From positions 1-55,354 of the forward strand of contig DAOSSA010000016.1 in the NCBI GenBank assembly GCA_035376985.1: DNA of 55,354 bases, written 5' to 3'. Origin of the DNA: Brevifilum sp029548365. GTDB taxonomy: Bacteria; Chloroflexota; Anaerolineae; Anaerolineales; Anaerolineaceae. The notes beneath the pieces were generated by a model. That model did no database searches, had not been told where the DNA came from, and saw nothing but the letters and a program-made list of their open reading frames with translations. Positions 18,156 to 25,723 of this stretch are shown in pieces; the stretch's first letter is position 1, and each line of letters begins with the position of its first letter. A program made the position numbers and the translations under genes.

Positions 18156-19216
18156 TGGCCACACTTTATGTAACAGAACAGGGTTCTCGGATTGAAAAAG
18201 AATATCATAGGATCTTGGTGACATTGGATGGTGAGGTCATCCAATCTGTGTTATTGAGGTCTGTGTCAGAAGTCGTTCTCGTGGGCACCTGTGGTGCAAC
18301 CACGCCTGCGCTTCTGGCGCTGCTGGATGCAGGCGTTGGTCTCACGTTTATCTCACGATCAGGACAATTACGAGGACGTCTGTCTTCTGCCAAATCATCA
18401 AATTTAAACCTCCGCTTGAAGCAGTATGCTCGCCAGCAGGATGAGGCTTTTTGTCTTCAGGTTGCCAGGAATATCACAGTTGGAAAGATCAGTAATTACC
18501 GAACCATGGCTCGCAGGTTTTTACGTTCCATCCACTCTGCCCAGTCGAAATCAAAATTACAACATCTTAACCGATTAAAAGATCAATCGAAAATTGAAGC
18601 ATTAGAGAACTCCATCACTCGCTTTAATGATTTTCTGACCCAGTTAAAAGAGGTAGACAATATGGATGTCATTCGTGGGTTGGAAGGGACAGCCAGCAAG
18701 CTTTATTTTTCCTATCTCAGGGCTGGATTGCGCTGGCAAGGAGAGCAAGTTTTTGCCAGGCGTCAACGCCGTCCGCCAAAAGATCCGATTAATGCTCTTC
18801 TGAGCCTTGGCTATACTTTGCTAGGGTTGTGTTTCGAGACGGCCATCGAAGTGACAGGACTGGACCCGCAAGCCGGATATTTTCACACCAACCAGTATGG
18901 ACGCCCTTCGCTAGCCTTAGATTTAGTTGAAGAATTCAGACCGATTATTGTTGATTCCATCGTTTGTTGCATGGTCAATCGACATATGCTCAAACCTGCT
19001 CACTTTACCGTCGGAGAAGGAGGAAAAACCCTATTAAACCGCCAGGGATTAAAAATCTTTTTTCACCAGTTTCATCGAAGAATTAATACTCAGGTATACC
19101 ATCCACTGGCAGGGAGAGCGTTAACCTACCAGAAGTGTTTTGAAGTGCAAACGATTCTACTGCGTAAAGTTATCAATGGCGAAGAAGCTGAATATTTAGC
19201 CATGCCGTGGAAGTAA
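18152..19216 (+). CDS. cas1: CRISPR integrase Cas1
   Basis: 354-aa integrase that inserts new spacers at the leader end. It has the N-terminal beta domain (MATLYVTEQGSRIEKEY, VVLVGTCGATTPALLALLDA) and the C-terminal helical domain with the metal ligands: E178 in GLEGTASKLYF, H245 in GYFHTNQYGRPSL and D257 in ALDLVEEFRP. All three are present, so it should be active. The ATG overlaps the RT stop by 4 bp, which implies stoichiometric expression; a second ATG follows immediately. cas2 starts 10 bp downstream. Confidence 0.96.
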   Translation: MMATLYVTEQGSRIEKEYHRILVTLDGEVIQSVLLRSVSEVVLVGTCGATTPALLALLDAGVGLTFISRSGQLRGRLSSAKSSNLNLRLKQYARQQDEAFCLQVARNITVGKISNYRTMARRFLRSIHSAQSKSKLQHLNRLKDQSKIEALENSITRFNDFLTQLKEVDNMDVIRGLEGTASKLYFSYLRAGLRWQGEQVFARRQRRPPKDPINALLSLGYTLLGLCFETAIEVTGLDPQAGYFHTNQYGRPSLALDLVEEFRPIIVDSIVCCMVNRHMLKPAHFTVGEGGKTLLNRQGLKIFFHQFHRRINTQVYHPLAGRALTYQKCFEVQTILLRKVINGEEAEYLAMPWK

Positions 19217-19226
19217 GGAGAACGTA

Positions 19227-19514
19227 ATGAGCGAGAGACATTTTCTTGTGGTGGTCTATGATTTATCGAACGATCGGCGGCGAACAAAACTACACAAATT
19301 ATTAAAGAATTTCGGCAGCCCGGTTCAGTACAGCGTTTTTGAATGCCTGCTGACCAATGAAGAAATAATCGAAATGAAAGGTCGGGTTAAAAGACTAATT
19401 CGCCCAAAAGCAGATCATGTGCGGTATTATCGACTGTGTAAAATGTGTAAGAGCAAAACAGAAGTGGTTGGTCGGGTAGAGATTTTGGTGGAAAAGGATG
19501 TGCTCATTGTTTGA
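19227..19514 (+). CDS. cas2: CRISPR adaptation protein Cas2
   Basis: 95-aa ferredoxin-fold protein that bridges Cas1 dimers in the integration complex. VVVYDLSNDRRRTKLHKLL carries the conserved Asp12. GSPVQYSVFECLL and the C-terminal RVEILVEKDVLIV strand are typical. It is the last gene of the operon, and its stop is followed directly by the leader of array 1. A second, 5'-truncated copy of its 3' end lies at 22984-23197. Confidence 0.95.
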   Translation: MSERHFLVVVYDLSNDRRRTKLHKLLKNFGSPVQYSVFECLLTNEEIIEMKGRVKRLIRPKADHVRYYRLCKMCKSKTEVVGRVEILVEKDVLIV

Positions 19515-19770
19515 AACAGGCCCTGTTTTCGAGAAAATTCCGGGCGACTCGGGGGGTTGTGAAGGAATTCGAGTCACCCGGAAATATATCGGCCTTACCC
19601 CCATATATTGGGGCAGAAATTTGTTTCATCCCCTGTATATGGGTGCCAACTCACAAAATTTCCGGGCGACTCGGGGTTTTTTATATAGAATGAGTCGCCC
19701 GGAATGGGATAAATATGCCATATATGGGTTGATATCTAAAAAGTATGGTATAATAACCGTAGATGTTGCA
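19515..19770 (+). promoter_or_regulatory. Leader of CRISPR array 1 with two inverted repeats and extended -10 promoter
   Basis: AT-rich leader between cas2 and the first repeat. Inverted repeat 1 pairs TTCCGGGCGACTC (19538-19550) with GAGTCACCCGGAA (19571-19583), 12 of 13 pairs. Inverted repeat 2 pairs TTCCGGGCGACTC (19660-19672) with GAGTCGCCCGGAA (19692-19704), all 13 pairs. A third palindromic element is CCCCA/TGGGG near 19599-19613. An extended -10 promoter, TGGTATAAT, lies at 19746-19754 and would start pre-crRNA transcription close to the first repeat. The inverted repeats start 233 and 111 bp before the repeat, the same distances as in leader 2. Confidence 0.85.
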
Positions 19771-22704
19771 GATAGAAAATGAATTCAGCCCTTCGGGGCA
19801 TTGAAACGCAATCTTACCATTAACGCACCCTTAGCAGCGTCAATGATAGAAAATGAATTCAGCCCTTCGGGGCATTGAAACCTATGGACATAAATATGTT
19901 TAGGAATTCCATTATGCTCCTGATAGAAAATGAATTCAGCCCTTCGGGGCATTGAAACTCTGAGCCATCAAGTTCTTCGAACTTGATTTTGCTTCTGGAT
20001 AGAAAATGAATTCAGCCCTTCGGGGCATTGAAACATTATGCCGAGCATCCATCCATTGGATGAGTGCGCGCACTGATAGAAAATGAATTCAGCCCTTCGG
20101 GGCATTGAAACTTGTTACAACACGGGAGTTATTCCCGCATTGCAATATGGCAGCTATGATAGAAAATGAATTCAGCCCTTCGGGGCATTGAAACAAGAAA
20201 TCAAATTCCCCCCTAAACTGCATTATTTCTGATAGAAAATGAATTCAGCCCTTCGGGGCATTGAAACTTTCGAGAAATACTTATTGCTCCCATCGGGCTG
20301 GGTGACCGATAGAAAATGAATTCAGCCCTTCGGGGCATTGAAACACGAAAACTTTTACCATCGTCCGGTCCGCCGCCGGATATTGATAGAAAATGAATTC
20401 AGCCCTTCGGGGCATTGAAACCAGTTCGTCGCCGAATAATTCCACATAGGCGTTCGCGAGGATAGAAAATGAATTCAGCCCTTCGGGGCATTGAAACTGT
20501 GGCGCCTCGAGCGGTCGCCATCGACGTCTATCCGTGATAGAAAATGAATTCAGCCCTTCGGGGCATTGAAACGCGGGGGTTCCGCAACTTTGAAGATCAG
20601 CAACTATTTGATAGAAAATAAATTCAGCCCTTCGGGGCATTGAAACCAATTCTAATTACCCTTTCGCCGTTAGGCAATATAGTTAAACCTGATAGAAAAT
20701 AAATTCAGCCCTTCGGGGCATTGAAACACATATCGCGCCTCCCTTGATCGAACCCCTCCCACATGATAGAAAATAAATTCAGCCCTTCGGGGCATTGAAA
20801 CACCGTCTGGGCTTCCTTAACCTCTTCCACTGAGAGGTTGGATAGAAAATAAATTCAGCCCTTCGGGGCATTGAAACAGTTTCCTTTGCCCCCCCTCAAA
20901 AGGGCGGATTTAAAAAGATAGAAAATGAATTCAGCCCTTCGGGGCATTGAAACTCTCAAACCTACACATAGGCCTTACTCCTTTCTAAGCCTTGATAGAA
21001 AATGAATTCAGCCCTTCGGGGCATTGAAACCAGCCAGATATGATGCTCTCTCAGAGAGAGAGGTCAAGATAGAAAATAAATTCAGCCCTTCGGGGCATTG
21101 AAACCAGAGCCAGCGCCCATGACAAGCCCACCGTGCGTTGCAACGATAGAAAATAAATTCAGCCCTTCGGGGCATTGAAACAAATGACAAGTCGTCAAGT
21201 ATCCAGTTCATTGCTCTCCTTGATAGAAAATAAATTCAGCCCTTCGGGGCATTGAAACTGATATCTTATCGGCATAGACATGAGCGCCTAATTGCGATTT
21301 TGATAGAAAATAAATTCAGCCCTTCGGGGCATTGAAACTCATGGTTGCCGATACTTTATCAGTCCATGATGGCCAGATAGAAAATAAATTCAGCCCTTCG
21401 GGGCATTGAAACGGGTAGCCCCAATAAAGATCTCGGTCCGGTTTTACGAAGGGTGAAATACAAAATAAGCCCTTCGGGGCATTAAAACTTCCCTCCACCA
21501 CTTTCAGTATTTTCATCAGAAGCGGGGAACAGGTGAAATACAAAATAAGACCTTCGGGGCATTGAAACTCTCCTTTTTCCTTTTCTAATATCTAAGTTTT
21601 TAAAACGGTGAAATACAAAGTAAGCCCTTCGGGGCATTGAAACGATGTTGATTAACATTAACACGGCGTGACCCTATGGCCAGGTGAAATACAAAGTAAG
21701 CCCTTCGGGGCATTGAAACGGGATTGGGATATGGTTATTTAGTGTAAGTAAAAGTGTGGGGTGAAATACAAAATAAGCCCTTCGGGGCATTGAAACTGGT
21801 TCGAGCTCTGCTTCTTCGCCGTCTTGGTGTAGGTGTGGGCGTGGTGAAATACAAAATAAGCCCTTCGGGGCATTGAAACGCTGATATCTCTCCGATGAGT
21901 CGCAGCCCCTCGGAGGGGTGAAATACAAAATAAGCCCTTCGGGGCATTGAAACCTGTTCCGTTGACGGTATTTAATAATTTGACTCTTTAGGTCACGGTG
22001 AAATACAAAATAAGCCCTTCGGGGCATTGAAACGTGTCGTGTTGGCGTTTAATGGGAATGGGTTTCCCAGGGTGAAATACAAAATAAGCCCTTCGGGGCA
22101 TTGAAACTTTGAAGCAATTCATTTGCTTCCATTTTATTTTTACTCCTGGTGAAATACAAAATAAGCCCTTCGGGGCATTGAAACATCTTTCAGCGAGGCC
22201 ATCGCTTGGCAATGTGCGCAGGGGTGAAATACAAAATAAGCCCTTCGGGGCATTGAAACAGAGGTTGAGCGTCACGTATGGCTGCCATTGCTGAGGTGAA
22301 ATACAAAATAAGCCCTTCGGGGCATTGAAACATTGGATAATTTTTGTCCATTTCTCTCCTTTCCTGTTTGGTGAAATACAAAATAAGCCCTTCGGGGCAT
22401 TGAAACAGAGCTCCTGGTGGGAGAGTTCGGCCCAGCGCCCGGGGTGGTGAAATACAAAATAAGCCCTTCGGGGCATTGAAACGCTTGTTTCAAGGTAGAC
22501 GAATCTACCTTGGACTATTATTTCCAGGTGAAATACAAAATAAGCCCTTCGGGGCATTGAAACTTGCACGCATTATTTTTGATGCGTCGAGCTCGTCGAG
22601 GTGAAATACAAAATAAGCCCTTCGGGGCATTGAAACGGTTTTGGCCCTTTTCGTAGGGCTAGATCGTGCTCGTGGTGAAATACAAAACAAGCCCTTCGGG
22701 GCAT
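19771..22704 (+). CRISPR. CRISPR array 1: 39 repeats of 37 bp, 38 spacers, two repeat families
   Basis: Repeats 1-22 (19771 to 21412) are family A, starting GATAGAAAATGAATTC or GATAGAAAATAAATTC. Repeats 23-39 (21452 onward) are family B, starting GGTGAAATACAAAATA. Both end GCCCTTCGGGGCATTGAAAC, giving a 4-bp stem with a UUCG loop and the 8-nt type III handle. Spacers are 35-46 bp, mostly 37-40. Variants: repeat 23 has ATTAAAAC, repeat 24 AAGACC, repeats 25-26 AAAGTAAG. The last repeat (22674-22704) is cut after GGGGCAT. Long open frames across the array are artefacts of the repeat period. The leader and cas operon on the left set the orientation. Confidence 0.98.
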
Positions 22705-22983
22705 GGTATAGGTGATCCCGCTCGCTGCGCTCGGGGACTGTGTAGCCGATCCCGCTTCGCGAAGCAATCACGGTGCTCTGGGAGGGTATTTGGGCGTCTG
22801 CGCTCGGGGACTGCAAATCCAACTCCACTTGCTTCGCTCGGGAACTGCTCAGCAGATAGCATAACGCTTCGTCCTGACGAATGTTTGTCCGTATGGAAAA
22901 AGCGAAAAAAACATCAATCCCTCGTACTTCGGCCCTCCCTCACTTGCCATTAACCGGATCAGACTTTCCCAGTCGTCCTCTCC
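22705..22983. other. Trailer of CRISPR array 1
   Basis: Sequence after the truncated last repeat. It has several GATCCCGCT(T)CGC and GCTCGGGGACTG copies, so it looks internally repetitive. It ends with a stretch homologous to the array 2 trailer (AGCATAACGCTTCGTC, 22857-22872). No gene is supported. The junction to the duplicated cas2 end is at about 22983/22984. Confidence 0.7.
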
Positions 22984-23197
22984 TTTAAAGAGCTTCGGCA
23001 GCCCGGTTCAGTACAGCGTTTTTGAATGCCTGCTGACCCATGAAGAAATAATCGAAATGAAAGGTCGGGTTAAAAGATTAATTCGCCCAAAAGCAGATCA
23101 TGTGCGCTACTATCGACTGTGTAAAACGTGCAAAAGCAAAACGGAAGTGATGGGTCGGGTTGAGGTTTTGGCGGAAAAGGATGTGATCGTTGTTTAA
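22984..23197 (+). pseudogene. 5'-truncated duplicate of cas2
   Basis: This segment matches cas2 from TTAAAGA(A/G)(T/C)TTCGGCAGCC (19302 onward) to the stop codon and keeps the reading frame for ~70 codons (FGSPVQYSVFECLLTHEE onward, ending KDVIVV). It lacks the N-terminal third including the catalytic Asp and has no start codon or RBS, so it cannot make a functional Cas2. Differences are mostly conservative. It marks the left edge of a tandem duplication that copied the cas2 end, leader, array and trailer. Confidence 0.92.
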
Positions 23198-23453
23198 TTT
23201 AATACAAGCTTTTCCAAGGATTCCGGGCAACACGGGGGGTAGTGAAGGAATTCAAGATGCCCGGAAAAATTGCGCTCTGACCCCCAGATGTGGCACTCAA
23301 AAATTTATTGAACCCCAATATATTGGCATTTGTTTAAATAATTTCCGGGCGAAACAGGGTTTTTTAGCAAAACTAAATTGCCCGGAATGTGTAAATATCG
23401 CAAGATATAGGGAAAACTTAAAAAATTATGGTATAATACCGGTAGATGTTGCA
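23198..23453 (+). promoter_or_regulatory. Leader of CRISPR array 2, diverged copy of leader 1
   Basis: It aligns with leader 1 without gaps but with many substitutions. Inverted repeat 1 pairs TTCCGGGCA (23221-23229) with TGCCCGGAA (23258-23266). Inverted repeat 2 pairs TTCCGGGC (23343-23350) with GCCCGGAA (23380-23387). The palindrome CCAATATATTGG is at 23315-23326. The extended -10 TGGTATAAT is at 23429-23437, and the junction GTAGATGTTGCA before the repeat is identical apart from one neighbouring base. Stem positions have changed in a compensating way relative to leader 1. Confidence 0.85.
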
Positions 23454-24544
23454 GGTGAAATACAAAATAAGCCCTTCGGGGCATTGAAACTGGGGACTAT
23501 TGCTGCGGATCGGGGCATACAACCCCGGTGAAATACAAAATAAGCCCTTCGGGGCATTGAAACGATCAGAATCAGGATGCAGTGGAGAAGCATCTTGCTC
23601 CTGGTGAAATACAAAATAAGCCCTTCGGGGCATTGAAACAATAAGACTGGATGCGCCTTCCTCGTAGATGTACCCAGTGGTGAAATACAAAATAAGCCCT
23701 TCGGGGCATTGAAACACTACAATCAACGATAGTCGGGGGCAAAAGCTCCCAACTTGGTGAAATACAAAATAAGCCCTTCGGGGCATTGAAACACGACACT
23801 TTTAACGCTGTTCCAAAACTTTTGCCACGGTGAAATACAAAATAAGCCCTTCGGGGCATTGAAACCCTTCCGGAGCAAAATCTTTAGACACTACAAAACT
23901 CACTATGGATAGAAAATAAATTCAGCCCTTCGGGGCATTGAAACTCATAGCTCATAGCATTGTGTCCTTTCGATAATAGATACGGTGAAATACAAAATAA
24001 GCCCTTCGGGGCATTGAAACACGCGATGGAAAAAGCGATAACGTCATCAGGCTTGTAACGGTGAAATACAAAATAAGCCCTTCGGGGCATTGAAACGCGA
24101 GCATATGTCTTCTATCTTCTCTAATATAGTTAAAAGGTGAAATACAAAATAAGCCCTTCGGGGCATTGAAACGCATTGACTGCCTCGATGAGTATCTGCC
24201 GATTTGCCCGGTGAAATACAAAATAAGCCCTTCGGGGCATTGAAACGCTACAAACATATTTTGCAACGTTGTCCCGAAGACCTGGTGAAATACAAAACAA
24301 GCCCTTCGGGGCATTGAAACCATGCCGTGGGGCTCTCGGCTTTTATAAATTATTCGTGACATAGGTGAAATACAAAATAAGCCCTTCGGGGCATTGAAAC
24401 TTGTTTGAGGCGCTATCGTCATAGCACCCACACATCTACGGTGAAATACAAAATAAGCCCTTCGGGGCATTGAAACGAATTACAAGGGGTAGAATTAAAA
24501 ATACCAAGACAATGGTGAAATACAAAATAAGCCCTTCGGGGCAT
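23454..24544 (+). CRISPR. CRISPR array 2: 15 repeats of 37 bp, 14 spacers, family B with one family A repeat
   Basis: Fourteen repeats are family B (GGTGAAATACAAAATA...GCATTGAAAC). The seventh (23908-23944) is family A of the AAATTC subtype. Repeat 12 (24284) has AAAACAAG, the same variant as the last repeat of array 1. The final repeat (24514-24544) is truncated after GGGGCAT, exactly as in array 1. Spacers are 36-43 bp. The array has its own leader and promoter. Confidence 0.98.
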
Positions 24545-24891
24545 GGTGTAGCTGATCCCGCTCGCTGCACTTGGGGACCGCTCAGCTGGTAGCATAACGC
24601 TTCGTCTTAACGAATAATTAAATAAATGGGAAAAGGCGAAAAGAATATAAAACCCCCAGTTTAATCATTCAACCCTTATGGCGGTTGGGCGAATGGTTAA
24701 TCAAACAAAACCATTTAAATAAACTCAGACTCTGCTGCTTTCTCCGCCAACCTACCCACCTAAACTGCCGGAAAGTTCGCTATCAAACAGGTCTCGGGAG
24801 ATAAGAAAATTCCAGGCCCGGAAAATGGATAAACTTTGATCTACCTGTGATGTATTTAAATAATCACTGTTTCCCTTAAGACTTAAATCTG
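24545..24891. other. Trailer of CRISPR array 2 and gene-free gap
   Basis: It begins with GGTGTAGCTGATCCCGCTCG and contains AGCATAACGCTTCGTC, as in the array 1 trailer. After about 24660 the homology fades. No gene, RNA or terminator that I can defend is present up to the MoaD-like gene. Confidence 0.6.
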
Positions 24892-25257
24892 CTAACCATT
24901 AAATGCATGATGAATTCCTCTATCCCCATCTTTTTGAATTTCATCATTGAATGAATCCAGCATGGCTGCACCCTGGCGATATTGATAAGGCCACATGGAT
25001 CGCAAATGGAACAAGGCGACCCGGTCTTGATCTTTAAGTTCTTGGGTAAGATCATGCTGTTTACCCGGCATCGCGGACAGGTTCCCGTTAATGAAGGTGA
25101 TTCCCCGCAATTCAGTGGGAAGATCGATTTCATCCAACAGGTCTTGCATTGTTGCACCATCCGGTAGTTCAATCTTCAGTTGTGCAAAACCGGGTTGGGC
25201 ATCTTCACCGGCATAGCTTGCCAACTCTCCGTAAAGCCATGTGTCAATCACAATCAT
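24892..25257 (-). CDS. MoaD/ThiS-like beta-grasp protein without C-terminal diglycine
   Basis: 121-aa protein starting MIVIDTWLYGELASYAG. The beta-grasp core is recognisable (LPDGATMQDLLDEIDLP, GITFINGNLSAMPG, LKDQDRVALFHL), as in MoaD-like proteins of AOR gene clusters. The usual C-terminal GG needed for adenylation and thiocarboxylation is missing; the chain runs on through SMWPYQYRQGAAMLD and ends FNG. It may be a structural partner, not a sulfur carrier (inference). The start at 25257 has AGGA about eight bases upstream. It is the last gene of the AOR unit. Confidence 0.72.
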   Translation of the reverse strand: MIVIDTWLYGELASYAGEDAQPGFAQLKIELPDGATMQDLLDEIDLPTELRGITFINGNLSAMPGKQHDLTQELKDQDRVALFHLRSMWPYQYRQGAAMLDSFNDEIQKDGDRGIHHAFNG

Positions 25258-25321
25258 CTTATAATTCCTATCAATCATAAAATTACCTGTCTATTGCAAA
25301 GTAACCTGCCATCGAATGGCT

Positions 25322-25564
25322 TCATCCACCGCCGATGGGCGGGAACAATCCAACTTCGTCATCAGGTTCTAACACATAATCCCATTTACGTGCACGCCCG
25401 TTCACAAATTTTACACGGACGCTCTCTTCCGGAATGTCCAATTTGTCAAGCAGGGCATTCAACCGGGTGCCTTGATCGACTTCCATGACAAACGGCTTGG
25501 CGCTCTCACCGCCTGGGGCGTACATGCCCAATGTGGCAAACAATTTAACCCTGACTCGCATCAT
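25322..25564 (-). CDS. MoaD/ThiS-family sulfur carrier protein
   Basis: 80-aa beta-grasp protein starting MRVRVKLFATLGMYAP and ending LFPPIGGG. The terminal diglycine is the site that MoeB-type enzymes adenylate and that is then thiocarboxylated to donate sulfur to the pterin cofactor. It lies between AOR and the second MoaD-like gene on the same strand, so its job is most likely molybdenum/tungsten cofactor dithiolene formation for AOR. Confidence 0.85.
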   Translation of the reverse strand: MMRVRVKLFATLGMYAPGGESAKPFVMEVDQGTRLNALLDKLDIPEESVRVKFVNGRARKWDYVLEPDDEVGLFPPIGGG

Positions 25565-25723
25565 CCCTTTGATTTGAATGAACGACTGGATGGAAGCTCA
25601 ATATTAATATATCCACTCCACGATGATAACACGGATACTGCATCCAGGTTTAAAACCGGGGCTGTCGTCTCCCTGGATCAGACAGCCCCTGACATTACCT
25701 TTATGAGCCTTCTACCAGATGTT

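Noticed and set aside
19599..19613. CCCCA/TGGGG palindrome as a transcription terminator of the cas operon
   Set aside because: No T-run follows and the stem is only 5 bp; more likely part of the leader architecture.
19498..19782. Rightward frames through leader 1
   Set aside because: They run through conserved non-coding inverted repeats and the promoter into the first repeat; leader 2 does not preserve the frame.
22666..22953. 95-codon rightward frame in the array 1 trailer
   Set aside because: It begins in the last repeat and crosses repetitive trailer sequence; no RBS and no homolog recognised.
20281..24470. Numerous leftward open frames across the arrays, with recurring peptides such as MPRRAYFVFH and FNAPKGLFCISP
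   Set aside because: They are translations of the 37-bp repeat in three frames; the 37 + ~37-40 period keeps frames open by chance. No RBS or family similarity.
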